In this document: positions 11,403 to 24,641 of the stretch, piece after piece
How positions within the stretch are numbered: position 1 is the stretch's first letter
How the letters are laid out: every line of letters starts with the position of its first letter
NCBI GenBank assembly: GCA_023374045.1
Contig: CM041780.1
Location: 170,558,085-170,622,084 of the forward strand
Direction of reading: 5' to 3'
Source: Limonium bicolor
Lineage: Eukaryota > Streptophyta > Magnoliopsida > Caryophyllales > Plumbaginaceae
DNA: 64,000 nucleotides
Made by a program: the position numbers and the translations under genes
Notes under the pieces: generated by a model
Seen by the model: only the letters and a program-made list of their open reading frames with translations
What the model was told of the DNA's origin: nothing
Database searches by the model: none

Positions 11403-12895
11403 ACACTTCCCTAGCGTCATTTGAATTAGAACACAGGGATTACTTGTAGTATAAAACTTCTATAACAAACACACTTGGACATCATGACCTGGATTGATGG
11501 TCCGGGTAACACATCCATACATACATAACATATTTAGTGACCTCAGACTTAATGGTCCGGGTACCTTAACAACATTATACATACATAACAACCCTTAGAC
11601 TCTTGGTCTGGGTAACATAACAACATTTAGACTCGTAGGTCTTGATAACATAACAACCTTCAGACACATAGGTCTGGGTAATATAACACCTTCTGAACTT
11701 AACCACATTAGGACTCAAGGTCCAAAATAATAATTATTACACATACCACACAGCATGTCTTAGCATGTATATCAACCAGAAATTCCTTTTCCATCTCTTC
11801 ATGAGTTCGAGACCCATGTAGAGTACATATACACTGTGATCCCGCAGAACCGGTCGCGATGGACACTCTGGTCCCCGTTCCTTTGGGAGATCAAAACAAT
11901 TGCATACCTCTTTAAAATATACTTCTCATGTCACCGGTCCGAAGACAAAGGCTCGTACGTCCACAGCTCGTGAGCAAGTAGTAGGAACGTACCCTCTATG
12001 AGGTTAAGTATAATGAAATCCTTTATTGGAAGGATACAAGTTGAAAATCCTCTACGAGGTCACATAAAGGTAGTCCTTCCTTTGAAAATACCACCTAGGA
12101 ATCTTAAAATATTTATTGAAGTCTAGAAAATACCAATTGCAAATTTGAAACCCAATTTAAAATTCTTTTGAAAGCTCCATACAACTCCAAGTCCAATTAT
12201 TGTTAACTGCATCTTATTCTTGATGTGATTATTTATGACCACTTATGGGGAGTTTCAAGAATCATCCAACCCTAATGTGATCAGCATCAGAGTTGAACTA
12301 TCTTTCCACCCCAATTTGTGTTCGGCTTCCCTTGATCTCATGATAATCAAGTTTCACCTCCCACTTCATTTTTCAACACAACTAATTCAAGCATGTACCA
12401 TTTTCTATCTTTTTAATCCATCTAGTCGTAATCATTACATCTCCAAGGGTGGAACTATGTCCATCAATCATCTTCCAGATTCATTTTAAATCAAGTTACC
12501 TAGGGACTTTAATTCCCACTAGGTTCTACATTGGTGTCATACCTCTTCATAAATCACAATACTGTATATATACATATATCCATATATATATTTTTATCAA
12601 AATATAATACACAATATTACTTTTGGTATCATATGAACATACACTGTCGGGGTTTTAGTTCCCCGGGAGTTTTTCTACTCCCTTATACTTATACTTTCAC
12701 ACACATTTGTTGACACAATAAACACACTTATCGCAAGGGTATTCGCATCTTCCGTGCGTAATTACCACAATTAACCATGAATGAATGTGTATGTTTATGT
12801 AACACACACACTAATCATCAAAACAATTCATTTTGTGCTATGCACATCATAGTTCACGTACACTTGTACGGTAAAACACACTAACGGTTTTGCGC

Positions 12896-12931
12896 TCTAC
12901 CCCCCTTAAAAGGGATTACGCCCACGTAATC
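12896..12931 (-). promoter_or_regulatory. second, internal polypurine-plus-hairpin motif
   Basis: On the minus strand a perfect 7-bp hairpin (GATTACG-TGGG-CGTAATC) is followed by CCTTTTAAGGGGGGTAG. The purine part is the same as at the LTR border, but the stem sequence differs completely. It is conserved at 35683-35718 in element 2. It may be a central polypurine tract or the scar of an older LTR border. Confidence 0.5.
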
Positions 12932-15714
12932 AATCACTTAATCATTGGTTTATAACGTCCTACCGTCGTGAAGTGTTTTAACTCCACGCGGTTTATTATA
13001 CACTGTGTTCTGGTTTGAGGATCTTAGCCATGTTGGCGGTTTAGTCCCTAACCAAGAATTCTCACTAGAGTTTATTTTAACTCTTAACTGGTTTCGATTC
13101 TGGCCTGTGAGACTATAGGCGTTAATAATTAGCCATCCACTCATGTTCACTACACACATTCAACATTTTGAATCGCTGGCTCACTAGTTTCTGCTGCGCG
13201 ACTCTTGATAATTTAGAGCTTAGTTTGCCCCATACATTATTCGTACTGTATTGTACATCCTCGGTTATCACCATTACCTTGGTAATAACGGTTTCTCAGC
13301 CGACGCGTGGTTTCACTTACCGTGAGCGAACTCGGTGAGTTACAAACTTCTACTCCTTTCCATGATAACTTACTGTATTCCACAATGATTTACTTGGTTT
13401 CTTCCGACTTACTGTCGGTTACTTTTGAGCTACTACCTATTGTGTAGTACTCTGTCGGTTATTTCCAACACTTGAGGTATGTTCCGTACCGATATTCAAC
13501 AATCGTGCTACTGTAGTCACTTATGTCAACCAAGTACCCTTGATTGGTACTACCGTGCTTATCTTATGCATCGGTTTTATCACATCATAAGTCTTGTTCT
13601 TCTATCACATTTAACATTTTCAGACTTCCTAGCTATCTCACTTGATCATTACTGCGCAAGCGCAATACCAAAACACTCAGTCATACAGAGTGCAGAGGCG
13701 TAAACTCTTGACAGTAAGTCTCTTATGAGATAGCAATAGGAATTCACACTGTGTTCCTTATCACATAGTACCGACCATTGGCTTATTGCCCAGTCGGTTT
13801 GTTGTCACTTACCTTGTATGCCCATTGAGTTTCACTCATAACTAGTCTTATTTGCCACATTATTATTTAGCAACACTTATGCAACGGTCGCTTACTGCGC
13901 CCCGTGCCCTTACTCATTGTGTAACATTAACTTACACTGCATCCGCTATTATATTAGCTTCCGCCATTACACTGTGTCTTGCCACTTATTTGGCTGACTG
14001 TTGAACACGCTATCGTTTTTGAGTCTCTATGCTCCTTGAGCGTCGTTCATTACACATTTAGCATCCCACACCTATGGTGGTTGCTATTTGACTTTTTACT
14101 CATCTGATCTCCACAACTGGTACAAATACTTCTTTTCCATTTATTCCTACTCACATCATTCTTGGGTAATGACAACGTGGTCAACCCTTAACATATTCCC
14201 TGAACTCTGTTCGCATAACTACCGCTGTTGCGGTCTCACATATCACGAGGTATCCCCACTCTTGAAGCAGTGATTCCTTCGCTCACTTACTTACTTATAT
14301 AACATAAATCTCTGTGGTCAATAACATTTCCTTTACACATTTCACTTGTGGCTTATAAGCCCTATTGCCTCGAGCTCTGCTCATTGTAGGCTGTTCACAC
14401 GCATTTACTTCCCGTACATAATACACGGTTTATAGGTTGTATTGGGCTCCATGGTTTATTCCTTTCATGGGATGCCCCTTCCAGGATGTCAGACTTCCTT
14501 CTGACGACTTGTGCTTAAATTGGGTATTAGTTTCAACCCTTGCGTTTTTATCACGTTCTCTCGTTCAACCATTGTTGATCCAAACACCCTTTTTAGGATA
14601 GCTCCTGGGTGTTACTAGGTTATGCCATTACATCTGGCTTACACTTATCGGTATGTTTAACTTACTACTTCGCCCCGCGTTCTTTGCTGGGTTAAATATC
14701 CTCTTTAGTGAGATTGATATCCCTAGTGGTTATCTCGGGAGTCATCCCGATCCTTGCACATTAACGTATCATAGTAGGCATTTGCCTCACCATATGTAGG
14801 CTGGGTACTTACTCCAGCTATTGTGTTCACTCATCCGGATCCTTGAGACATATGCTATGTCTTTACTTACTAACCAGTGCACTTCGCACTTGTTCACCTT
14901 TAAACATTTCCTTAGAATAAACTTACTAATTCCTTTAGTCTTCTTAACTTGACTGGTTTCTTTTACTTCAACCATACTTGGTAATCCATTGCTCTTGCTT
15001 GACGTTTACTTCGGACCGTAGTATGGAGTCGACTACTTCCCGTGTTCCAGACTCCACTCGTATACATACGTGGGGTATCCTGCTGATACATTGCTACTTA
15101 CCCAACTACCCCATAAGAAGGTTTGTCAGGCCCACAAGCTCCTATCGGAGTGCGGTCGTCCCACATTTCAGTTGGTACACTCGTAGTGTCCGTCACACGC
15201 CTAGGTGAAGTATTCTGTTGTCAACTCCTCTTATATTATCCTATGATAATATGCATTCCATGCTTCCCGAACTTAATCAAGGGAAGTGTATCCACTGTTG
15301 TATTATAATGAACTCACTCCATTCCCTCGGGTTGTCACCCTTGGGTTTACTGGTTTCCATTCGGTTATTTAAAAGTAACTGGGTAAAACTTACCTACCAT
15401 GTGGCACTGAGGCCCGCGTAGGTCTTCTGGTTTGGTTTTAAGAAAAGAAGAATTGAAAGAACATGGGTTTGAAAGAAAATCTGGTTTTGAAAAGAGTTTG
15501 ACAGAAAATGATTTTAGGTTTAAAGAAAAATTTTCGTGGTTTTACAACGTTTCAAGCCTTATCCAAGTCTAGCTTCTTGCTGACTGGTACATTTCTAAGT
15601 ACAGAGGTCAGGCTATTAAGCCCTTCCACGGTTATGATAATCCCACTTAACTTCATGGTACTTTACTAAGTACCGCTAGTTGTTTAAAATTTTCCGTACA
15701 GCCTTGTTATAGCA

Positions 15715-15734
15715 GCACTTGCCATGGCAAGTGC
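15715..15734. other. perfect 20-bp palindrome, conserved
   Basis: GCACTTGCCATGGCAAGTGC is self-complementary over all 20 bases and recurs unchanged at 38427-38446 in element 2, within an otherwise diverged region. It lies roughly 0.9 kb from the primer-binding site, in the 5' leader of the element. Confidence 0.8.
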
Positions 15735-16100
15735 GCCATACAATCTGGTTATCAGTTCAATACACATTGATGCGGTACTGCTTTCCCCCGCTCTAACATC
15801 AGTGGCCTTGCTGGCCCTGCTTGATCTTACAGTCTCAACTACAATTTTCTGGGTACTTCTCACTGTCTTCACATGCTAACCATTAACTAGGGTGTTTCCC
15901 ATTCTGGGAGACCCCTTTCTACTTGGTATTGCATCCTCCTCATACTACGTTGTAGTTCTTTGATCGGTTGCTATACCGTCGGTGTATTAGTCAACTTGTA
16001 GTCCCGTAGACATTCGTCTCGGGTTTCATTACCTCGCTCCTTGCCTGTTGCACGCTTGGTGCGTTGCAAGCTGGTTGTCCTCGACTGCTCCGCATGTCGA

Positions 16101-19100
16101 CCCAACTACTAACAACATACTTATTAACACATCGCAGCGGAATTCATAACCCAAAACATCACTTAACTCTTTGGTGTTACACGCCGTTAGCCACCCACGT
16201 GGCTAACAAGGCTAACATACATACATTGTACCGGTCTGATGGACTAAACTCCCGAGCAACTACACATTAATCCCGTTCCATATTCAACATCCGTTATATA
16301 CTTACGTTACAACTGTACCGAGTATCTTCTAACTATTGCCGATACAACTTCGGTCTTACTACACCTACAATACATTCACAAATCTCGTGACCACCACATA
16401 CAAATAACTACCCCGTCCTACTCTCGGACGGCTACCAGCTTCATTGTACCTGAAAAGTAATGGGGGCCCCCAAAGGGGGTCAGCACCTTTGCTGGTATGG
16501 TAATCCCGCAGCCCGCATGCTACCGGGCCACGCACAACTATTTGTCGTCTTAGCATGCGGTTGATTTTATTTCGTACATGCACAACTCACACGTATCATG
16601 CTTATAAGCAAACATCCATTAATAGGGCACAAACACACACTAGCACACACACTCAATAACAACACACTTCATTTTATAACATACACAACTTAATTTTTCT
16701 CCTCTGAGAGGATATAACTTTACTTAGGGATTGCCGGGGTGATATAAGCCCGAGCACAACATACATACATATCCTTTACTTGAGTGGTGGCCTCATATAG
16801 GACCAATCACAACATACATAATTTCCCCCTAGCTCCAATAGTGATGAGGTAGGTAAGCCTTGGTTAAGCTTGTGGGTGGTTGTAATTCCAGGAGGAAGAA
16901 CAACCGTAACATAACAAAGAGGGAGTCGAAGCGAACTTAGGCTTCAACACCCTACCAACATTATACATAATTTCCCTCCTAGCCCGATGTGGAGGTCGGG
17001 TAGGTAAGCTTTGGCTAAGCTAGTGGGAGGTCGAAATCCAATGAAGGAAAACAACCCTAACATAACAGGATGGGAGTTAATTTACATATAATATGTTAAC
17101 TCCCAAACAATACGCGCGACCGGAACAACCGGATTCCTCCCCATACATAACATATACTTATTAGTTAGAGGTTCCCTTATGGAACTTACCACATACATAC
17201 ATCACATAGTGTTACTAACTCGGTTAGACACATAAGGGGTGTAATATCCCTTTTTAACAAACATGGATAACTGTATCCAGTAACAACAACAACATATCCA
17301 ACAAGCCACATACATCCCACATAATCACAACATACACTAACGCACGGATAGCCAGCTAGTTAGAACGTTCCCAGGGGTTGGGACGTTTATTCCGAATACC
17401 GATCTCTTATGTGAACCTAAAGTCGGTTAACTATTATTTAACACATAACTAAGGTTAAGCGGTATCGGAATTAATTACGCCACAATAATGGATTACTGTA
17501 AACTCATTTCATGTTTTATCTTGCAAGGTGGCAAACACGCAGAAAAACACATTGGCATACAAGCCGGTGTAATCCGGTAGGACACAGGTTGCAAGAAAAC
17601 CATACCTCACCGAAGGTGCACTCTAATGTGCCATCACATGTTCCTTGAAAATCTTTGAACAACTGATAACATTATAACTATCTTCATTAATATCGGGGTA
17701 ATATAATTATTTAACGTCTAATGCGCCCATGATTAACCCCGTTCGGTAGTTTTATAACTTTACATTTTTATTACCACTTTTCACACTTAATTACCATTAC
17801 AACATACTTAACATATCCTTAACAACCTTATAACATCATTACTTATCAATCCCCATCATTGGGTATCATTCCCTACCCTTAAACAAAATTTTTGCTCAAA
17901 ATTACACTATGTCCGAACTTGTGTCCGAGCTTCCGAAGTTCGGACGCAAGTCGAGACTCAATTGGGTGAAACTGGCGAATGTCCGAACTTGTGTCCGACC
18001 TTTGAAGTTCGGACACAAGTCGAAGCAAAATCCAACGGAAATTTCCAACTGTCCGAACTTGTGTCCGAGCTTCTAAGTTCGGACACAAGTCGAGGCCAAA
18101 ACTGAGGAAAACTTACAGGCGTCCGAACTTGTGTCCGGACATCGAAGGTCGGACACAAGTCGAGACTAAACAGCCTGGGAAATTTTTTTTTGAGTGTCCG
18201 AACGTCCAAGTTCGGACGGAAGTTCGGACACAACTGAAACTCGGAAAATTTTATAAAACGACGGGGCATGTCCGAACTTCCATGTCCGGACGGAAGTTCG
18301 GACATACCTGAAAATTCAGCCAACAGAGGGGATTTTCACCCAGAATTTCAATTCTAATAAACCTACACTTACTCCATGTTTCACAAGTCATAAACAACCA
18401 TTCCTTTCCACGTTAAACATCCCAATTCAACACCTAAATCCTCTCAACCATTAAACCATCATCAACACTCGTTTTCCAACCAAAAATTGCCATAACTTCC
18501 CCATAATCTTTACATATTCACCCTCATCAATTATCCTCAAAACACAACCTCTTCATTCCTAATCTAGCCACACCCTTCAAGGGTCCTAAACAGCACACAA
18601 CAAATCCTCCAATCTCATCAACATCAACATAATCACCAAAAATCCTCATGAACACAATATAAACACAACCTCTAAACATTTGGCTCTTAAGGCCCTCAAC
18701 TCAACATTAATTCACAACCTCCTCCAAAACCAACTAAAACACATTCCAACATATATTCCAATCCATAATTTTGGGTTCATTAATTTGTTTACCCATCCCA
18801 AACACTTAAACAATTTATAAACAAAGTTTAAGGTAGTTCTTCTTACCTTAAATTTCACAAGTCTCTTAAATTCTCTCTTGCTCCAAACCTTCTCCAAAAA
18901 TCGGTTATTAAAGACTTTTAATTATTATTTTTCTTTTAAGAGGGTATGGAGTTTTCCAAACTCCATCCCAAAACACCAGGAACCACAAAACAACACAATG
19001 AATATCTAAACCCTTAGAAACTCAATTTAATCAAAGGGCTAGAATTAGGGTTTACCTTTTGGCTTTTAAGAGGGATTCTCCCTTGAATCAGAGAGGAAAC

Positions 19101-19544
19101 TACTAACATTGAAGATAAATTTGGGAGCTCAAGAACAAGGAGAAAACAAGGTATCAAAAATGGTGAAAAATCAATTACACCAAGAGATGAAGAGGGAATG
19201 ACTTTTTCTTGGAAATTTTTACCTTAGAAGAAAGAGGAGACTCCAAGCTCCACATTGGTGTCATTTTCTCTTCAAATGGGGAAAACCCATGGAGGTCAAC
19301 TTCATCCTTTTGGAATTTCGAAAAGAGAGGATGATAGAGGAGGATGAGAGGAAGAAGAATGTGTGATTTGTTTTTGATTTGGAGCTCAAATGGAGCTTGG
19401 GCATGGCATTGAAGTGGTAGCCATTGGAGAAGGAGGAGAGAAATCGATGGAGTGGGGAAGAAGATGGAGCCGGCTGGGAGAGAGGAGAGAGGAAAGAGAG
19501 GAAGAGAGAGAGGGGAAAAAGGAAATAAGGAAAGAGAGAGAGAG
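16101..19544 (-). mobile_element. element 1, 5' LTR, truncated at both ends
   Basis: It matches 7330-10745 closely but lacks the first 8 bases and the last ~620 bp. It breaks off in a GAGAGA run at about 19540, where sequence equivalent to about 8400 of the other LTR resumes. A 35-bp insertion near 18905 and a dense cluster of small indels at about 18960-19400 separate it from its partner. A palindromic array sits at 17900-18304. Confidence 0.8.
17900..18304. repeat. palindromic array, LTR copy 2
   Basis: Second copy of the six-unit GTCCGAACTT/AAGTTCGGAC array, nearly identical to 9139-9540. Both LTRs therefore carried the array at the last transposition. Confidence 0.85.
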
Positions 19545-19979
19545 ATCCCTTTATGGAACTTATCACATCATGACACGATTTGGTGTTACAACTTGGTTTA
19601 ACACATAAGGGGGGGTAACATCCCATCCGACAAACATGGATAATGGCATTCATTAAATAACAACATACCAACGAGGGCAACACACAACACACACATCCAC
19701 AATATACAACAACGCACGAATAGCCGTAGTTAGAACGTTCCCGTTGGTTGGGACGTTTAATCCGAATACCGATCTCTTATGTGATCCTAGAGTCAGTTAG
19801 CTACGGTTTAACACATAGTTGAGGTTAAACGGTATTGGAACTATTTACGCCACATTAATGAATTACTGTAAACTCATTTCATGCATCATCTTGCAAGGTG
19901 GCAAACACACAGAAAAACAAATTGGCATACAAGCCGGTGTAACCCGGTAGGACACAGGTTGCAAGAAAACCATACCTGT
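19545..19979 (-). mobile_element. element 2, left LTR, first piece
   Basis: It resembles positions 8402-8836 of the element 1 LTR but is clearly diverged, and so belongs to a relative. It ends in CCTGT, the target of element 3, and continues at 31464. Its outer ~1.08 kb is missing. Confidence 0.7.
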
Positions 19980-20447
19980 TGAGAAGGGAAGAAATGGTGC
20001 CAGGCCAAAACAGGATACGTAGAGCATCCGACTGCTTTAGCCGGATGGAAGTAGAAACACATAGGGCATCCGGCCGTCTCCAGCCAGATGGGGATAGGAC
20101 TTAGGCAAAGCAAAGTATTGTACGACCGACCGTCTGTGGTCAGTCAAACATACTAGGAGAAGGTAGAACCGTACCTATACATGTAAAATACAGGCTGGCA
20201 CCATAAAAACTAGGCCCAAAATACTATAAATAGGGGGGTACCCCCATGGAATAAGACACGTAACATTTGGCAGTCAAACTTACATTCGATTCCAATAGAA
20301 GCTCTCTTTCTCTCCCTCTCTACTCTTGAGACTCTGAGATCGAGACCAGGTAATGTAGAATAGAAGATCAGATCGGGTCATGCTAGGATAAGCGTACTGT
20401 TTCATTAAGATCAGATCGAAGGATACTAGGATTGATGTACTGTTTCA
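19980..20447 (+). repeat. element 3, 5' LTR, with TATA box at 20225-20232
   Basis: TATAAATA at 20225-20232 precedes a G/C-rich block, a plausible pol II promoter for the genomic RNA. The LTR also contains three nested CCGGATGG/CAGCCAGATGG-like motifs near 20040-20100. Confidence 0.85.
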
Positions 20448-20468
20448 TTTGGCGCCGTCTGTGGGAAA
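20448..20468 (+). promoter_or_regulatory. element 3 primer-binding site
   Basis: TGGCGCCGTCTGTGGGAA begins 2 nt after the LTR. Its TGGCGCC start is typical of the tRNA primer site of Tat and Athila elements. I cannot name the tRNA with certainty. Confidence 0.7.
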
Positions 20469-20584
20469 CGAACAGCAAGAAGCAACCACGAGACCACCTA
20501 GAAACAGGGAAGTAATCTGCGACGATTTATAGCGAAAGTCCTGAAATAACTAATGACATTTTTTGCAGGATCGAAACACGAAAG

Positions 20585-21963
20585 ATGGCTCCAAGATCAA
20601 AGAAAACACCGAAGAATGCTACCGAAGATAACAATCGCTCTGAAGAAGGAATGAGTTCGGAGATGCCAGAAGCCATCTCCAAAAAAGATCTCGAGGACAT
20701 GCTAAAGGGGCTAGTCAGATCCATCGACGAAAAAATTGTGGAGGGAAATGAGACTTTGCAACAGGAATTAATGCAAAGGGACGAGGAGTATCAGAGAAAA
20801 TGGGATGAAATGACTGAGGCCATTGAACAGCTGAGAAACAGAGATTCCAGAGGAAGTAATGGCGAGGAAAGCAAGGATAGGAAGCGCAATTCAATTATTA
20901 GCGAAGAAGAGATGGAAGAAGATGACCAGATAGACATGAGCTTGTACCCCTTCTCAGAGCGGATAAGAAAAGCAAAACTCCCGCCGCACTTCGTCGCCCC
21001 GGATTGAGAAATATGATGGGACTGGAGATCCCGCCCAACATATTAAGAAGTTCATGTTTGCCATGAACACTCAGGGGATCAGCTCCCTCGCCCTCTGCAA
21101 TTTGTTCCCCGGAACGCTTTCGAAGAGAGCGTTGGGATGGATCTCCACGAGACCGCCACAGTCCATCACGAGCTTCAAGCAGTTGACCGAGGATTTCCAG
21201 CGATACTTCGCTGCGAGTAAGAGGGTTAAAAAAGAAACAATAGAATTGATGGACGTTAAGCAGCGAAAAGGAGAGACCGTGAAGGAGTACAGCGAGCGCT
21301 TCCATAAGAAGGTTGCGGAAATTGATGATATCGATGAGAAAATCTTGATTAAGGCCTTTGGTAACGGCCTAGCTCAGCCTCGACTTGCTGGAAAGATCGC
21401 AACGAAGGCGCCGAAAACTCATGGAGAATTAGCTGAAATGATCCATGATTTTTTGAAATCTGAGATAGCGGAAAACAAGGCTAAAGAGCTAGCGGACAGC
21501 TTCAAAACCGCAGGGGTGCCGGAAAAAAAGGAAGGGCATGGAGGAAATGCCGGAAGGGGAGGGTCAAGGTACAAGCCATATTATGGCAAGTCTACCGCCG
21601 GATCTTCCTCTCAGGGGGCACAACACCAGGGGGCAAGAACCATTGTCTACATTGACCCAGGGAAGTATGCCGCTGCAGTAAGAGAAGGGTACCTTCCCCA
21701 GCCTAGAAAGCCGCCGCAGGGGGAAATTCCGGTTGCATTCTGCGAGTACCACGGGAACCGCAGCCACCGGACTGTAAACTGTGCTACCTTGGCCAAAGAA
21801 CTTCGAATCATCGAAGAAAATAAGAAGAAAGGAAAGCAGGTAGCCGGAGCACAAAGGCAATACGGCGGCCAACAGGGTAGTACCCAGAATGCACCTCGAG
21901 GGCGACAAGAGGAAGAGGTTCACCCCAGGCTTGATCCCAGCAAATCAGTGGGAATGATAACAG
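20585..21963 (+). pseudogene. element 3 gag exon
   Basis: The first ~140 codons are polar and coiled-coil-like. After a 1-nt deletion near 20997 the frame continues with the retrotransposon gag core (starting IEKYDGTGDP) and ends with a degenerate zinc knuckle (CEYHGNRSHRTVNC). The exon ends MITG at the intron donor; the frame otherwise reads on into 25 poorly conserved residues and a stop at about 22040. Confidence 0.8.
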
Positions 21964-22198
21964 GTTTGAAAAGGAGAGTAAAAGTTTTTCTCCTTTCATT
22001 CAGGATAACATTCGGAGTTACAATTTGTAGCCTGCTTTAAGATGAAAATTTTGTGTCACATAGTTTGTCAAAGATCATGTTGCCAAAAGGAGAAATAAAA
22101 TTTCCATTCTTTTTGCATTTTTTACTATTAACACCCCCTCTTTTCCCAAGAAGAAAGCTAACAAAACTTTCTCTAAAAAACTCACAGGATTTTTTCAG
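21964..22198 (+). other. putative intron 1, 235 bp, between gag and protease
   Basis: Donor ACAG|GTTTG at 21963/21964 and acceptor TTTTTTCAG|AG at 22198/22199 obey GT-AG. A branch-point-like GCTAAC lies about 30 nt upstream of the acceptor and the interval is T-rich with stops. Removing it joins gag to the protease linker in phase. Splicing is inferred, not observed. Confidence 0.65.
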
Positions 22199-24548
22199 AG
22201 GTAGGACCACTAACCCCTAATGAAAGAAAAAGGCACATTCATCAAGTACATCAAGAGCTCCCGGAGAAGAAAATCGCCAAAAAGGAAAGTTTTCCTCCAA
22301 TTTTCTTCTCCGACGAGGATGGATGGAGTGCTATACACAACGATCCACTTGTCATTCGTGCACAGGTAAACGATCGAATGATGGAGGGGATTTTAATCGA
22401 TAGTGGGGCCGGAGCAAATGTCATATCAGCCGAGGCAGTTAGGAAGTTGGAGATACCTGAGGACCGGATCAAGCCCTATTCGGTGGTTCTGGGAGGATTT
22501 GTAGGAGGCGTCTCTACCACGTCTTCGGCAGTATAGATTTCACAATGACCTTGGGCCAAGGAGACGAAAGAAGGACAGAGAGACTCACGGCTTTTATTGT
22601 GCCAGGCCTTTCTGGATATAACATGTACCTTGGAAGGCCAGGAATCAATGCTTTCAAAGCCATCCACAGCACTCATCACTTAAAAATGAAATATTTAACC
22701 TCACACGGGAGGGTGGTTACGATAAGAGGAAGCCAAAAGATGGCCCGAATGTGCGAAGTCCGCATCATGGACAACCTTCCTAGTGAGGAGGTGGTCAAGA
22801 CTGTGGGATCGGACAAGGAATTCAAGGGAAAGTTGCCTTCTTCCCCAGGGCCGAGTCAAGAAAAGGAAGGATGTCGAACAGCCCAAGATTCCCCCAGAGA
22901 GGTACATTTAAAATCTGACCCTTCTAAATTTTTTAAAATAGGAACTGCGTTTGACAGTGGAGAGCAAACTCACTTAATGAGGTTCCTGGAAAAAAGAAGG
23001 GCAACATTCACTTGGAGCACGGACGAGATGCCTGGTATAGACCCAAGCGTTATCCGGCATGAGCTCAGGGTAGACCCTAAACATCCGGCGGTCAGGCAAA
23101 GGAAAAGGGTAATAGGGGAAGAAAGAGATTTAGCCGCACGAACCGAGGTCCAAAAACTCCTCAAGGCCGGTTTCATCAGGGAGGTTGCGTACCCACGATG
23201 TTGGCTAATGTTGTCATGGTGAAAAAAGCAAATGGAAAATGGAGAATGTGTGTGGATTTCACAGATTTAAATAAGGCATGTCCTAAAGATTTCTATCCCC
23301 TGCCATCAATAGATAGATTGGTGGTTTCAACTGCCCAGAGTTCTGTGTTAAGTTTTCTGGATGCTTTCTCCGGTTATAATCAAATAAAAATGAAAGAGAC
23401 GATTCGGAAAAGACATCCTTTATTACTTCAGCCGGAACATTCTGTTACAAGGTAATGCCCTTTAGCCTAAAGAATGCAGGGGCCACTTTTCAACGAATGA
23501 TTGACAAAGTATTTTGTCAGCAAATTGCTCGAAATGTGGAGGCTTACGTTGATGATATAGTTGTAAAAAGTCCGTCAAAAGAACAACACATGAAGGATTT
23601 AGAAGAAACATTCGACACTCTGGATAAATACCAAATCAAGTTAAATCCAGAAAAGTGTGTTTGGTGTAACCAAAGGGAGGTTTCTTGGTTTCATTGTTGG
23701 GCAACGAGGTATTGAAGTCGATCCGGAAAAAAGTCAGGCAATCCTCAACCTTTCTCCTCCAAGAAATATCAAAGATGTCCAAGCTTTGAACGGAAGACTC
23801 ACAGCATTAAGCAGGTTTTGTTCTAAGCTTCAAGAAAAATCGATCCCGTTCTTCAATATTCTAAGGAAGAACAGCAAATTCCAGTGGGGACAAGAGTGCA
23901 TAGACGCATTTGAAAAGATCAAGGAGATGCTTCGGGATCTACCTAAATTGGGTGTACCTGCCCCGGGACAGGATCTATATCTTTACTTGTCCGCAACAGA
24001 TTGGGCGGTTGCAGCTGTCTTAATCATGGAAGAGAAAAGGGAGGTACCAGTTTACTATACGGGCAAAATCTTGAGCCCGACAGAAGGACGGTACACTAAC
24101 ATAGAGAAAATCTTGTTTGCACTGGTGGTGGCGTCAAGAAAACTACGACCCTACTTCCAGTCACATCGAATCTTTGTCAGGACCAATTGGCCGCTCAAGC
24201 AAATTGTGAACAATCCGAATGCCTCCGGCCGGATGGTAAGCTGGACAGTAGAGCTGACACAATATGAAATTCACTTCTTGCCCAGAACGGCGATTAAAGC
24301 TCAGGCCTTAGCAGACTTCATAACGGAGACAAACTTTGCAAAAGAAAGAAGCAGACTCAAAGTCCATATATCATTGGTTGATGGAGCTCGATGCAAAAGT
24401 GGGGCAGGAGCTGGAATAGTGGTACAGGCGCCGAATGGGCAAAGCTTGAATTATGCCTTCCGACTAGACTTAGACGTTACTAATAATGAAGCCGAATACG
24501 AAGCCCTTATCCAGGGTTTGGAAGTAGCTACAGCCCTCGGGGCGACAG

Positions 24549-24641
24549 GTTCCATAGAAAAGATGCCTTCTCTGTTTTTATTCATTCTTATAAAATCCTG
24601 TCTGAAGTAAAACTTATGAGAATATAACCTATTTTTAACAG
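24549..24641 (+). other. putative intron 2, 93 bp, inside the second RNase H
   Basis: Donor ACAG|GTTCC, acceptor TTTAACAG|AA. It is very AT-rich and carries an in-frame TAA at 24608. Its removal restores the expected strand ending VYSDS of the RNase H fold in phase. Its donor shares the ACAG|GTT context of intron 1. Confidence 0.7.

Larger units (their letters stand above)
11366..16100 (-). mobile_element. element 1 internal region, non-coding, PBS deleted
   Basis: This 4.7-kb stretch lies between the two LTRs and aligns along its length with 34204-38980 of element 2. Neither strand has a frame resembling gag, protease, RT, RNase H or integrase. At 16093-16104 the sequence jumps from internal DNA (CGCATGTCGACCC) straight into the LTR, through a CCC microhomology. 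Compared with element 2 this loses about 417 bp, including the primer-binding site and the first bases of the LTR. Confidence 0.75.

Noticed and set aside
11366..16100. Hidden gag-pol in the interiors of the LARD-like elements
   Set aside because: Neither strand shows RT, integrase, RNase H or protease motifs in any frame, even allowing for frameshifts, and both interiors agree.
19390..19692. Arg/Glu-rich or Ser-rich frames in the LTR
   Set aside because: They come from GA-rich low-complexity DNA in the LTR and are not conserved between LTR copies.
22520..23670. Further introns at the other frame breaks in RT and protease
   Set aside because: Each break is repaired by one base and lacks paired GT and AG borders at a useful distance.
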